From positions 1,116,001 through 1,180,000 of the forward strand of contig OY723288.1 in the NCBI GenBank assembly GCA_963210315.1: DNA of 64,000 bases, given 5' to 3'. The stretch is from Rhynchopus euleeides. Lineage: Eukaryota > Euglenozoa > Diplonemea > Diplonemida > Diplonemidae. The notes under the pieces are model-generated. The model worked only from the letters and a program-made list of their open reading frames with translations. It was not told where the DNA came from and did not search any database. Position 1 is the stretch's first letter. Every line of letters starts with the position of its first letter. Shown piece by piece: positions 9,668-19,977 of the stretch. The translations under genes were made by a program, and so were the position numbers.

Positions 9668-9669
9668 AG
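9668..9669 (+). promoter_or_regulatory. putative spliced-leader acceptor AG (PPDK)
   Basis: CACATCCCCTGCAGCAG has two alternative AGs (9666 and 9669), about 20 nt before the ATG at 9688. Confidence 0.5.
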
Positions 9670-9687
9670 GTCTCTGGCAAATTCCAT

Positions 9688-12429
9688 ATGTCGAAGTACG
9701 TTTACTCTTTCGGGGGCGGGAAGAGCGATGGCGACTCCAAGATGAAGCAGCTGCTGGGCGGCAAGGGTGCCAACCTCTGCGAGATGACGCGCCTGGGGCT
9801 GCCTGTGCCCCCGGGCTTCGTGATCTCGACGGAGACGTGTGAGTTCTACAACAAGAACGCAGGGGTGTACCCGGCGGAGGTGACGAACCAGGTGAACGAC
9901 TCCATCGCCGAGGTGGAGCAGCTGATGGGGATGAAGTTCGGTGCCAACACGCGCCCCCTGCTGTTCAGCGTGCGCAGCGGTGCCGCAGTGTCCATGCCCG
10001 GCATGATGGACACGGTGCTCAACCTCGGTCTCAACGACCACAGCGTTGTCGCCTTCGCGAAGGAGACGCGCAACGAGAAGTTCGTCTGGGACAGCTACCG
10101 CCGTTTCCTGGCGATGTACAGCAACGTGGTTGGGGGGTGCGACATGGAGCCCTTTGAGCACGAGCTGTGGGAGACGAAGAAGCGCCTCGGTGTGAAGTCC
10201 GACTGCGACCTGCCCCTCGCGGAGCTGAAGCGCATCAGCAACGTCTACAAGAAGCTGTTCGAGACGCAGTGCAAGCGCGTGTTCCCCCAGGACCCCCAGA
10301 CTCAGCTGTGGGAGGCCATCACCGCTGTGTTCAGGTCGTGGACTAACCCCCGTGCGACGAAGTACCGTGAGCTGAACCACATCCGCGGGCTGAAGGGGAC
10401 GGCTGTCAACGTGCAGGCGATGGTGTACGGTAACTACGACAACAACTCGGCGACGGGTGTGTGCTTCTCGCGCAACCCGTCCAACGGGGACCCGCGCTTC
10501 TACGGGGAGTGGCTTGTCAACGCGCAGGGTGAGGACGTGGTGGCGGGCATCCGCACCCCGCAGCAGATCACGAAGGAGGCGTCGGAGGACTGGGCCTTCA
10601 ACCACAACATCTCCGAGTCGGAGAGGTCCAGCAAGTTCCCCTCCATGGAGGAGCGCATGCCGCAGCTGTTCCGTGAGCTGGTGGACCTGAAGAACCTGCT
10701 GGAGCGCCACTTCCGCGACATGCAGGACATGGAGTTCACCATCCAGCAGGGGAAGCTGTACTTCCTGCAGACCCGCAACGGGAAGCGCACCACGCAGGCC
10801 GCCGTGCGCATCGCCACCGACATGGTGAACGAGGGCCTCATCGACAAGAAGGAGGCTGTGATGCGCATCGACTGCGGGCAGATCGACCAGCTGCTCCACC
10901 CCTACATCGACCCCAAGCTGAAGGTCCACGTGCTGGCGAAGGGTCTGCCGGCATCGCCGGGCGCAGGTGTCGGGCAGGTCGTGTTCACCGCCACTGCCGC
11001 TGAGGAGTGGGCCGCACACGGCAAGACCGTCATCATGGTCCGCACGGAGACCTCCCCCGAGGACCTGTCTGGGATGAACGCGGCAAACGGCATCCTCACG
11101 GCACGTGGCGGGATGACCTCGCACGCTGCTGTTGTGGCGCGTGGCATGGGGAAGTGCTGCGTCTGCGGTGTCTCTGAGCTCCAGGTTGACTACAAGAACA
11201 AGCGTGCCACCCTGGCCAACAAGGTGCTGCGCGAGGGCGACTGGCTGTCCCTCAACGGGACGTCTGGCCAGGTCATCGACGGGAAGGTGCCCCTGGTGAA
11301 GCCCACCCTCAGCGGCCCCTTCGGGGAGATCCTGAAGTGGGCCTCTGAGATCCGCCGCCTGGGCGTGCGTGCCAACGCCGACACCCCGAAGGACGCCGCC
11401 ACGGCCTTCAGCTTCGGGGCGGAGGGCATCGGCCTGTGCCGCACGGAGCACATGTTCTTCGAGGGCGACCGCATCGACGCTGTCCGCGAGATGATCCTCG
11501 CGGAGGACGTGGCGGGGCGCAAGGTGGCGCTGAACAAGATCCTGCCCTACCAGAAGGCGGACTTCGTGGGCATCTTCAAGGCCATGCAGGGCCTCCCCTG
11601 CACCATCCGCCTGCTGGACCCCCCCCTCCACGAGTTCGTCCCCCACGACCAGAAGACGCAGGAGGAGCTGGCGCGCAAGCTCGGCATCCCTGCCGAGAAG
11701 GTGGCTGCCCGGGTGCGTGCCCTGCACGAGGCGAACCCCATGCTTGGGCACCGTGGTGTCCGCCTGGGACTGACGTACAACGAGATCTACGACACGCAGG
11801 TGGAGGCCATCTTCGAGGCGGCGTGCGACGTGAAGCAGACCACCGGGATGGACCTGCAGCCGGAGATCATGATCCCCCTGGTGGGCAAGGTGGAGGAGCT
11901 GACCATCATGAAGCAGCGCTGCATCAAGGTGGGTGAGACTGTGCTGGACCGCCGTGGTGTGAAGATGAACTACCTGGTGGGCACCATGATCGAGGTGCCC
12001 CGCGCCTGCGTCACGGCTGACGAGATTGCGGTTGAGGCGGAGTTCTTCTCCTTCGGGACGAACGACCTGACGCAGATGGGCTGCGGGTTCTCGCGTGACG
12101 ACGCAGGCGCCTTCCTGAAGCACTACCAGCGCCTCGGGATCTACCACCACGACCCCTTCCAGGTGCTCGACGAGGGCGGTGTGGGTCAGCTGGTGGAGAT
12201 GGCTGTCCAGAAGGGCCGTGCCTCGCGTGGGCAGCTGAAGTGCGGCATCTGCGGCGAGCACGGTGGCGACCCGCGCAGCGTGAAGTTCTGCCACAAGGCA
12301 GGCCTGAACTATGTGTCGTGCTCCCCTTACCGTGTGCCCGTGGCCATCATGGCGGCGGCACAGGCTGCCATCGAGGAGGAGCGCCAGCTGTCGGACTCGC
12401 GTCGTGCCATTGCTCGCAGCAAGCTGTAA
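9688..12429 (+). CDS. PPDK: pyruvate, phosphate dikinase with C-terminal SKL (glycosomal)
   Basis: Encodes 913 residues, the usual PPDK length. It interconverts pyruvate + ATP + Pi and PEP + AMP + PPi. The N-terminal nucleotide-binding domain starts at YVYSFGGGKSDGD and includes GGKGANLCEM. The central swivelling domain carries the phosphohistidine in GGMTSHAAVVARGMG (His479). The C-terminal PEP barrel includes GEGIGLCRTEHMFF, LLDPPLHEF, FFSFGTNDLTQM and the catalytic Cys855 in GICGEHGGDP. All key residues are present. The last three residues are SKL, a canonical PTS1, so import into peroxisomes/glycosomes is expected; trypanosomatid PPDK is glycosomal and uses the same kind of signal, where it helps balance ATP and pyrophosphate. 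Single exon, very GC-rich third positions. An 880-residue open frame on the opposite strand is a composition shadow. Confidence 0.97.
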   Translation: MSKYVYSFGGGKSDGDSKMKQLLGGKGANLCEMTRLGLPVPPGFVISTETCEFYNKNAGVYPAEVTNQVNDSIAEVEQLMGMKFGANTRPLLFSVRSGAAVSMPGMMDTVLNLGLNDHSVVAFAKETRNEKFVWDSYRRFLAMYSNVVGGCDMEPFEHELWETKKRLGVKSDCDLPLAELKRISNVYKKLFETQCKRVFPQDPQTQLWEAITAVFRSWTNPRATKYRELNHIRGLKGTAVNVQAMVYGNYDNNSATGVCFSRNPSNGDPRFYGEWLVNAQGEDVVAGIRTPQQITKEASEDWAFNHNISESERSSKFPSMEERMPQLFRELVDLKNLLERHFRDMQDMEFTIQQGKLYFLQTRNGKRTTQAAVRIATDMVNEGLIDKKEAVMRIDCGQIDQLLHPYIDPKLKVHVLAKGLPASPGAGVGQVVFTATAAEEWAAHGKTVIMVRTETSPEDLSGMNAANGILTARGGMTSHAAVVARGMGKCCVCGVSELQVDYKNKRATLANKVLREGDWLSLNGTSGQVIDGKVPLVKPTLSGPFGEILKWASEIRRLGVRANADTPKDAATAFSFGAEGIGLCRTEHMFFEGDRIDAVREMILAEDVAGRKVALNKILPYQKADFVGIFKAMQGLPCTIRLLDPPLHEFVPHDQKTQEELARKLGIPAEKVAARVRALHEANPMLGHRGVRLGLTYNEIYDTQVEAIFEAACDVKQTTGMDLQPEIMIPLVGKVEELTIMKQRCIKVGETVLDRRGVKMNYLVGTMIEVPRACVTADEIAVEAEFFSFGTNDLTQMGCGFSRDDAGAFLKHYQRLGIYHHDPFQVLDEGGVGQLVEMAVQKGRASRGQLKCGICGEHGGDPRSVKFCHKAGLNYVSCSPYRVPVAIMAAAQAAIEEERQLSDSRRAIARSKL

Positions 12430-14569
12430 GAAGGGGCGGTGATAACATCGGCATTAGATGACACCCGCAAATACTACTCAACACACACCAACAACATACC
12501 CTCGATTGTCTGGCGCTGTTCATGCACCAGATGGGAGGAGTCGCAGCGTGAGGGGAGAGGGTCGGCAATATAAATCACCAGGCAAAACCAGGCAAGCTGG
12601 TTTTTTTATTGCCCCCCCCCCCTCCCCCATTCCCATCCCGTATTTCCCGATCTCCCCCACCCCTCTCTCCCCCGTCCCATTACACCGACATTTTTTTTGA
12701 AGGAGGTTGAGGTGCACCCGAAGGGCGCCTGCTTTATCTCCCCCGCCCTGGTGTGGCTGGCACACGGTGTGTGCCATGCCAGGGGTTTGACATGTGCAGG
12801 GGTGTGGGGTTTTTCCCTGCCCCTGTTTAAACAAAATATCGTTGATTTTGTCGGTGTGGGGTGGGTTGGTGTGTTGGGTGTGTTCCAGTGGCAGCTTATC
12901 TTTATGTCTTTTGGAGGGGGCTGCGTTCAGTGTACACTTTGCAGGAGAAGCTCGTTGCCCTGGCTCCCGACCTGGGAGAAGGGGTGCGACTGCACTGCTC
13001 CAGACAAGAGTTCAGAAGAAGCGAAAAATAAAAATCACCAAAATATCGCCCGTCCATGAGTTTACTCTGGGAAGGCATTGCCGCCAGCATGCGACGTGAC
13101 CTGACGCGGTCCGATTTTTTTTTGTCCCTCCCTCCCTCCAATAATAACAAAACCATGGACAACGCGGTACCCTGGAACATCCTTTTTCCCCCCCACCCCA
13201 CCTCCAGTCACCCCCGTACCCCTCCCCCATCCCCCCCGTTTCGATTTTTTTCGCACAATATTTATGTAAAACCAGAAGCTCTGTTCAAAAAAAATCGCTG
13301 AACAAGGAGGTCACTCCCCTTCCCCGCAGCGCAATGACCCACTGCGGGCCAGAGGGTCTTGTGTATGGGTTGGGAGGCAATGTTCTCCACATGGCGCGGT
13401 GCTGGATGTTTGTCGTTACACAACAAGGCTATTTCTTGGCAGAGGATATCGTCACCAACGTGTTTTTTTTCCTTTTGGCTTGAGCAAAGTACTGCATCCT
13501 ATCTCCCCTGTCCCACATTCAGTGGGACAGGGGAGGTGGGGTGTGGGGGGCGCTGCCACGGCACGAGCAAATCGGGGCAAATCATCGGGCAGTTTTCAGC
13601 CTGAGTTAGGGCATGGCCCACCTCACGGGATAAGGCTTCATGAAGCAGAGAGAGAGATGCTAGAAGAAGAACAAGAGAAAGAGGGGAGGGGCGAACCCGC
13701 TGGGCTGAACTGTACCCGATCCGTAACTATATGGGTTGGCCAGATTTTCCTATATTTTTTTTTGTAACGCGTGTGCTGCAAGCACACTGCCCGACGTGCG
13801 TCCAATTCTACTGTGCTCGAAAAAAATATTGCGTGCCGTTTATTTCCCCCCCCCCCTTTTTGTTTCTCTCCCCCCACGAGATCCCCTCCCTTTTTTTGTT
13901 GTTTGCTATCGCCTGCCCTGTCTCAGGGCCGAAGGGGAAAGAACTCTCTCTAGAGAGAGAGAGAGAGAGGAGACTGTCGGAAAGCGCACATATGTATACC
14001 ATATTTTTTTTAATACACGCAGAGGTGCGCGCAAAAAGAAAGACAGACAAACATGGTTTTTGTCCTCTCCCGTCACCCCACCCTCACACACACGGTAATA
14101 TAATTGTTTAGTGGATGTCGCACCGATCGCACTGATTGGTGCTCACTCTCCACTGTACACACTTTGGTTTTTCTCTCTGACATGCCTTTCTGTGAAAAGG
14201 CCTTTACCCCACCACGTTCTTTTTCTGGCACTTTTTCCGCACAAACGTATTCGATGGTGGTGGGGAGCGGGTGGAGAAAAAAAAATAGTGTCACCGCAAT
14301 CATTGCCACAACGAGACAAACCATACAGGTTGCGGAAGGCAAAGGGCCGAGGTGGCAAAATCAATTTGATAAGTAAGCCTGGCAAAATGTGCACGGGAAG
14401 AAGACACCAGCCGGATCTTCAGGGTAGACAGCATTGCCCCACCCCCCTCCCTCCCCCGCCCCACGTATTACGTACGGACACCTGGTCGTGTTTTAGTGAT
14501 TCTGTGGTGCGGTCCAACCACCAGGCCACTGACAGACAACTGCTACACACCCTCCCATTGTGCATTGAT
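12430..14569. other. intergenic region, no gene seen
   Basis: About 2.1 kb with homopolymer runs, a GA/CT microsatellite with palindromic centre (13947-13970) and one strong hairpin (13503-13535). No frame shows sustained ordinary protein composition. Confidence 0.5.
13503..13535. other. perfect 14-bp hairpin
   Basis: CTCCCCTGTCCCAC, a 5-nt ATTCA loop, then GTGGGACAGGGGAG. The stem is perfect and GC-rich. No coding context; it could be a structured RNA, a terminator or boundary, or a transposon remnant. Confidence 0.6.
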
Positions 14570-14668
14570 CTGCCTTGTACAACATGTCTGGTGTGGTGAC
14601 TACAAAAAGGACTAACATTGCAAGAAGGTGCTGGGAGACTTGCTTTTTCATTCACTCTCGACGATCAA
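14570..14668 (+). repeat. dispersed ~95-bp repeat upstream of the coiled-coil gene, copy A
   Basis: Contains CTGCCTTGTACAACAT, TCTGGTGT-GTGAC, ACAAAAAGGACTAACATTGC, GAAGGTGCTGGGAGA and CTCTCGACGATCAAAC. Nearly the same sequence lies at 27208-27306 upstream of the HECT gene. Partial copies follow at 14703-14757, 19738-19785 and 26793-26835. Confidence 0.82.
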
Positions 14669-14702
14669 ACTCCCTCCCCCGCCCTCCCTCCCCCAAAAGG
14701 AC

Positions 14703-14757
14703 AGCCATTGTGGGAAGGTGCTGGGAGACTTGCATTAGCCTTCACTCTCAACTGTCT
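14703..14757 (+). repeat. partial tandem copy of the same dispersed repeat
   Basis: GCCATTGTGGGAAGGTGCTG, GGAGACTTGC and TTCACTCTCAAC repeat the second half of the unit at 14570-14668, about 85 nt downstream. Confidence 0.72.
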
Positions 14758-14825
14758 AAAAAAAACCCCGCCGAAAATATATCACACATGCCGCACCATC
14801 CCCACCCACCCACCCCCTCCCCCAC

Positions 14826-14827
14826 AG
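14826..14827 (+). promoter_or_regulatory. putative spliced-leader acceptor AG
   Basis: CACCCCCTCCCCCACAG precedes the first ATG (14875) by 47 nt; the leader has no other ATG. Confidence 0.5.
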
Positions 14828-14874
14828 GTGAGGGGACGCAAGCCCCACGCTCGGCTCCTCCTCCTCATCTTGCC

Positions 14875-16656
14875 ATGCCCTATGCCGAAGACGCGGGGCG
14901 GATCCCTTTGGGTGTGCAGAGGGAGCTTTCCCTGCAGGCGCTGCATGCCGACCTGCTGAACACGCTGGGTGACATCCAGGATCAGGACCAGGCAGATGTG
15001 CTGCGCGATGTGGTGCAGAAGCTGGAGGAGCTGGTGTCACGCGATACGGAGGCACGCACGGTGAGGCTGCACGAGCTGGACGACAAGCAGCGGCAGCTGA
15101 TGGAGCTGCACCACGCGGTGCAGCAGCAGGACGCAGAGGAGGTCCAGGCCATCACCGAGATGTGCCGCGACAGCATGGGGCACCTCATTGCCGAGTGCCG
15201 CTTCTACCATGAGGAGCTCTCCGCCCTCCGCGACGAAAACCACTCCCTCCGCCACGTCAAGACGGAGATCGCACAGCTCCGCAAGGAAGGCCAGGAGGTT
15301 GCGGCAGCCCTCACCGCATCACGCGACCGCATCTCAGAGCTGGAGTCGGAATGCGGCGCCCTGCGGGACAAGGCGGAGACCCTGGCGCTGCATCTCGTGC
15401 AGACTGTGAAAGAGCGTCAGGATCTCGAGGAGGCAAGCACCGACGTGGTGGAGGTGCGGGAGCAGCTGGAGGGGCAGGTTGCCACCCTGGAAGGGCAGGT
15501 GCGGACCCTGGAGGGGCGTCTGAGCTCCTATGAGGAGGCGGCTCAGGCGGATATTGAGGAGTTGGCGGCGCGCGACAAGCAGCTCTCGGAGCAGGTGGTG
15601 GAGAAGACGAAGACTGCGGAGAGCCTTGTGTCGCAGATGCAGAACCTCCAGCTGCGGAGCGATAAGCTGGCGTCGGAGCTGTCTGTGAAGTGCAATGAGG
15701 TGCAGCACTACCGGCAGCAGCTGTCCGATGCGGAGGCTGAGATGCGGAAGCAGCGCACTGCGGCGCAGGCTGCCAGCGCCGCGGATGTGGATAAGCTGCG
15801 GACAAACCTCCACCACGTCACAAAGGAGCTGACGGAGAAGTGTGAGCAGGTCTCCGCCCTCACCATCAAGCTCAACAGCGCGAAGGAGGTGATGCTGGAG
15901 AAGGACAAGCTGCTCGACAGGGTGCGGGGGGAGGCGGTGCGCCTCCGCGACCTCGCCGAGGAGCAGCGGCAAGCGCACCAGCGTGCGGAGGAGACGCTGC
16001 AGGGTGAGCTCCGCTCCCGCGACCAGCGCTACACCGATGCAGTGCAGGAAACCGCACGCCTCCGCGCTGCAGAGGACAGCCACAGGCACTCGCTGGAGGA
16101 GATCAGGTCGCGTGAGGTCAGCAGGGCTGCGCGTGATGCGGCGGAGACGGATCGGCTGCGCGAGGCGGAGCGTGTGCTGGAGAAGGAGCGGCGTGCGAAG
16201 GAGGAGCTTGCGCAGACGGTGTTGGAGCTGCAGCGGCAGACCATCGAGCTGGCGCAGGAGAAGGGGCGTCTCTGCGCAGAGGTGGCAAGGTCGCGGAGCA
16301 CGAGCCATGCGTCGGAGCCTGCGGCAATCCCCGCGAGCACGACGTATTCACAGGTGGAGCGGCACACCGCGCAACGGTCGTACTCCCCGACGCTGACCCA
16401 CGTCACGCAGCACACCGCCAGCATCGTAGAGCATGAGGTGGCACGCACCCCCTCCGGCAGCGCGGGTGCGGGCAGCGTCCAACACTACCCCACGCACCTG
16501 CAGCAGCTGCACCACCTGCAGCAGGGCTACACACCGCTGCCTCCTGCAGAGCAGCCGCCTGCGCGGTCCCTCGCAGAGCTCGAAGGGGAGCTGCTGAAGG
16601 TCAGGGATGAGCTGCAGAGCCTCGGCAAGCGACGCACGTCGCCTGTGCCGACATAG
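14875..16656 (+). CDS. long coiled-coil protein, function unknown
   Basis: Encodes 593 residues from MPYAEDAGRIPLG. Residues ~25-480 are almost continuous heptad-type sequence rich in Glu, Gln, Leu, Arg and Ala, with no Pro-rich breaks, so a long parallel coiled coil is likely. The C-terminal ~110 residues change to Ser/Thr/His/Gln/Pro-rich, low-complexity sequence ending KRRTSPVPT. No motor, kinase or membrane domain. Proteins like this are often cytoskeletal, centriolar or tethering components, but nothing identifies a family. The frame is open further upstream without an ATG before 14875 except inside the dispersed repeat (14584); I chose 14875 because it is the first ATG after the acceptor-like AG and the start of normal coding composition. 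Confidence 0.85.
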   Translation: MPYAEDAGRIPLGVQRELSLQALHADLLNTLGDIQDQDQADVLRDVVQKLEELVSRDTEARTVRLHELDDKQRQLMELHHAVQQQDAEEVQAITEMCRDSMGHLIAECRFYHEELSALRDENHSLRHVKTEIAQLRKEGQEVAAALTASRDRISELESECGALRDKAETLALHLVQTVKERQDLEEASTDVVEVREQLEGQVATLEGQVRTLEGRLSSYEEAAQADIEELAARDKQLSEQVVEKTKTAESLVSQMQNLQLRSDKLASELSVKCNEVQHYRQQLSDAEAEMRKQRTAAQAASAADVDKLRTNLHHVTKELTEKCEQVSALTIKLNSAKEVMLEKDKLLDRVRGEAVRLRDLAEEQRQAHQRAEETLQGELRSRDQRYTDAVQETARLRAAEDSHRHSLEEIRSREVSRAARDAAETDRLREAERVLEKERRAKEELAQTVLELQRQTIELAQEKGRLCAEVARSRSTSHASEPAAIPASTTYSQVERHTAQRSYSPTLTHVTQHTASIVEHEVARTPSGSAGAGSVQHYPTHLQQLHHLQQGYTPLPPAEQPPARSLAELEGELLKVRDELQSLGKRRTSPVPT

Positions 16657-18211
16657 GGGAGGGGTGTGGTGCAGGGGGATGGTGCATCCCCCGCCTGTAT
16701 TTTTATGAACGACCGACTGGGGTGGGGTGGACTGGTGGCGGGGGGTGGGGGGGCTTGGGGTGGGGTGGGGGGTGTTTCTGCAGTGTATACTATAGAAGTG
16801 GTGAGTCCCCCCCGTCCCCACCACACCCCCCCCCTCCTGACCGACACAACAGGTTGGTACCAACACTTGGGACGGTGTTTGGAACACAGGCTGTAAAGCG
16901 CCTCCGTTGTGATTTGTTTGCGCCTTCTGGCTGCTGGTGTGTGTGGCGCGCTGCTAAAAGAGTATTCACGTGTGTGCGGGGTGGGGGGTGGGGGGGGGGG
17001 GAATGCCGATGGGTTCTTTTCCTCGACGGGCTGGGCGTGTGGTGATGTGGGTGCCCAACGAATGCCTTGCTCTGGCTGTTCTGATCTGGCCCTGAGTTGC
17101 TGGGGGCCGTCGCTCTAAAGGGCACACAAGCGAGCCGCTCAGCAACATAGGCTGCAACCTGACACACTTTGGCACAGAGCAAAGGCACCCACTGGTAGAG
17201 TTGCAGGCCCTGAGGGCAATGGTTGGCACGCAGCCCATCGATGATTGTCATCTACCGCCCCTGCCATCCCCCGTGAAAACGGGGGAGGGGGGGGGGGGAA
17301 CTGAATGTATTGATTTGCTGGTGCTGCCTTGTTGACATGCCAGCCCGAGGTCTCGGGAAACACGCAGCCCGCAGAACGTGTGGCAGGCATCCACTTTGCC
17401 TTCCTTCTCACGGTCACCTGAGCTGCCCCCACCCACCCAACCATGCTCTCGAGGATAAGTGAGGTTGGTTCTGTAGGTTAGGTTTCTCTACCCCACGACC
17501 ACCACCACTCTCCGTCTGCATCAGGCAGGGGGTGCTGGGGGTCTCTGAATATATGCCTTCTCACATATGTCTGTCTATTCTGTACACCCAGCGTTCTGTT
17601 GTTGTCCTTTCCTGCTCCGTTTTTTGTGACCCGACTGGCCCCACTGATCGCAGGGACATATTTCTTCAACTATCAAACGGGCCCCGTCTCCTCGAGAGAG
17701 ATGGCCCGAATGCGAAATCACGCGGGTCTAAGCGGGTCTCCGAGGACTGACACTTATCTGTGGCGACCACAGATCGCGAAAAAGCGGAGGGCGGCAATGG
17801 CGGGAGTGTGGTGCCCTTCAAAATTTGTGTCCGGGCCGTCGAGCCTTGCGTCTGCCAGCAGAGGTGACGTGGTTTTCGTGTGGCCTGTGCTGCCATGCGC
17901 CACAACACAGGCTTCTCGCTCTCAACAACCATGACCCCCTGGGGCTTGGAAAGCTGTTGCCCGTTGTTCTCAAGAAAGAAATATCAACGCGGGGCACACA
18001 CACACACACACACCGCCTGGCCTCTGGTTGCCGGTCCACCTGCTCAGCAAAGGAGCTGTCTTTCCCCCACCCCTCGTGTTGTATGTATTGGGCTGCGACC
18101 ACAAGAAGAAGCATGCAAGGGATCCCCTCCTCTCGCCCCCTCTTTGACACGATGGGCATGCAGTGTGCCTACCTGAAGTCAGGCTCACCCCAAACCCCAC
18201 GTGCCCTGCAG
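16657..18211. other. intergenic region, no gene identified
   Basis: G-rich simple sequence at 16725-16770 and 16975-17002, a G run at 17280-17300 and a CA microsatellite near 17996-18012. It may hide the 5' exon(s) of the membrane-protein gene that follows; I could not find a signal-peptide exon with matching phase. Confidence 0.4.
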
Positions 18212-19047
18212 ATCGCTGAAAGAAGCAGAGTGCCGCACGGCTCTGAAGGACGAGGAGGCGACGGCGTCCAAGATAGCGTCGGATGAGACGCTGCGCGCCG
18301 TGACGGGCAGCACAGTACAGATACGGTACGTGACACCGACAGCAGGGACGGGTGGGTCTGGCGGACTGCAGTCATGCACGAAGGCGAACGCCGTCAAGGC
18401 GCTGCTGCTGCCCATCAACGGGGTGGACGGGTGCACACCTCTGTCGTGTGCTGTTGGGTTTGTGAAGGAGGCACAATCGGATGTGTCGCGGTTCGCCTGT
18501 GTGGCCCCCGCCCCCGGTGCACCTGCGACGCAGTCGTGCAGACGTGACGGGGACTGCACGTACGATGCTGTGAAGACTGTCTGCAATGTGACGTCCTTTA
18601 CATGCACAGTGGCGACACCTTCGCCGGGGACGGTACAGTGGCAGGAAGAATGTTCAGACGAATGGAACGCAGCAGCACTTGCCGTGTTGATCATCGGCGC
18701 TGGCCTGATCACTGCGGCTATTGTGGTGCTGGTAGTGGTTGTGATCACGACAGAGCCTGTGCCGTGGGGCCTCTGGCCTCTAGGAGCATTGCCTCATGCC
18801 GCCAGGTCGATACCCACGTCTGAGGGGGTGAATGTGATGGCTCTCCGGTCCTGTGCTGTTCTGTTACCGTTACCTTGGAACCGAGGAATGTTCAGACGTG
18901 TGGACCGCGGCAGAAATTGCCGTGGTGGTGATTGGTGCTGTTCTGAGCACTGTGGCTATTGTGGTGCTGGTAGTGGCCGTGCGGCTCTGCCGTACATCAT
19001 CCTCCGCACAGCACAAGACGGTGATCACGACAGAGCCTGTGCCGTAG
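18212..19047 (+). CDS. partial gene: Cys-rich ectodomain protein with C-terminal transmembrane segment (tail duplicated)
   Basis: The frame from 18212 encodes a Cys-containing ectodomain (SLKEAECRTALKDEEATASK; later DGDCTYDAVKTVC and FTC) followed at ~18645 by one hydrophobic segment (ALAVLIIGAGLITAAIVVLV). No ATG opens this frame, and CCCTGCAG just upstream looks like a splice acceptor, so a 5' exon is probably missing from my model. The membrane segment is present twice: 18645-18775, and 18886-19047 in a different frame. Only the second copy has a cytosolic tail (RLCRTSSSAQHKT) and a stop, after TTEPVP; the first reads TGG where the second has TAG. A splice from 18632 (donor GTACAG, weak) to 18886 would put the second tail in frame. 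It resembles a type I surface protein; no family recognised. Confidence 0.5.
18645..18815 (+). repeat. duplicated membrane-tail segment, copy 1
   Basis: GAATGTTCAGACG, GGCTATTGTGGTGCTGGTAG, GTGATCACGACAGAGCCTGT and GGGCCTCTGG recur in the same order in the copy beginning at 18886. Copy 1 lacks ~39 nt (the basic cytosolic part) and the stop codon. Confidence 0.82.
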
Positions 19048-19095
19048 GGCCTCTGGGTAGCACAGTGGCATTGTCTCATGCCGCCTCGTTTGTGA
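18886..19095 (+). repeat. duplicated membrane-tail segment, copy 2
   Basis: Intact version with stop codon (19045-19047). After the stop the similarity continues through GGGCCTCTGG and CTCATGCCGCC, so the duplication includes non-coding sequence. Confidence 0.82.
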
Positions 19096-19952
19096 ATGCG
19101 GTGGCACTCTCCGATCCTGTGCCGCTTACCGTTACCTTTTTTGGTAGAACGCGCAAATCACCCGCTCGGGCGAGAAGTGTGTTAAGCCTAAAAAGGAGCT
19201 GTGGCAGCAATGTGGGCGTGTAGTCTGCATCATTTGCTTCTCCTTCCTTCTGCAGATTAACACCCCGGTTGCACAAACAAACACATTACGTACCGCCGGC
19301 TCCTTTTTGCATAACTACTGCTAGCTTTTCGCACGAAAAGACCCGTGGCAGTGTTCGGTATCCTGCACACATCCACGGGCAGGCACCATTCGTACAAACA
19401 TGCAACACAGCTCCAAGTCTATTTCTACCCCTAACCACCCGCTCCCCTTCATTGCCTGCAACCTTCCACCCATGAAGGCATCCCTGCTCTTCGAAGAGAC
19501 AGCTTCCTCCCACACACACCCGTGATGTCCACACCCCTCGCTCTCCCATTCTTTCCGCAACGCGCGGCTGCTACCCGCCTGACTTCCGTACCGGGCTGCC
19601 GCGACTCGTGCCACGAGTTGTTCCGCAACAGTCGTGGGCTGACACGCCGAGATTGGAATCGTGAACCCCCGCACCCCCGCCCCCCTCTACCTCTGATATC
19701 CGCTTTGCACAGCATACCCGGTGCTACATGATTTGTACTGAGAGAAGGTGCTGGGTCACTTTGCCTCCACTCTCGACAATAAAGCGCCCCCCGCTGCATG
19801 CCTGCCTCACCCCCTCACATCGTCTTCAGCAGCTGGATTGCTGTACATATAGAGTGGCACTCGTGGCACCGTGGTACTGGTCCTCAACACTGCGCCTGTC
19901 TCACCACCCCCCTGCCTAGGGTTCGTTGGGGTTGGGGGCGGTGCCGGACTGC
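19048..19952. other. intergenic region with dispersed repeat copies
   Basis: Holds copy 2 of the 74-bp dispersed repeat (19327-19400) and a short copy of the gene-upstream repeat (19738-19785: GAGAAGGTGCTGGG, CACTCTCGACAATAAA). No gene seen. Confidence 0.5.
19327..19400 (+). repeat. dispersed ~74-bp repeat, copy 2
   Basis: TTTCGCACGAAAAG, CCGTGGCAGTGTTCGG, CCTGCACACATCCAC and GGCAGGCACCATTCGTACAA match 711-784 block by block. Confidence 0.65.
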
Positions 19953-19954
19953 AG
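19953..19954 (+). promoter_or_regulatory. putative spliced-leader acceptor AG
   Basis: CCGGACTGCAG ends 23 nt before the ATG at 19978; no ATG lies in between. Confidence 0.45.
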
Positions 19955-19977
19955 GACCTGCCTGCACATCACATCCA

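Noticed and set aside
9652-12294. 880-codon open frame on the - strand
   Set aside because: Antisense shadow of PPDK: GC-rich third positions suppress stops; the translation is His/Leu/Val/Arg-rich without domains.
15334-16308. 324-codon open frame on the - strand
   Set aside because: Shadow of the coiled-coil gene; Leu/Arg-rich translation of the complementary codons.
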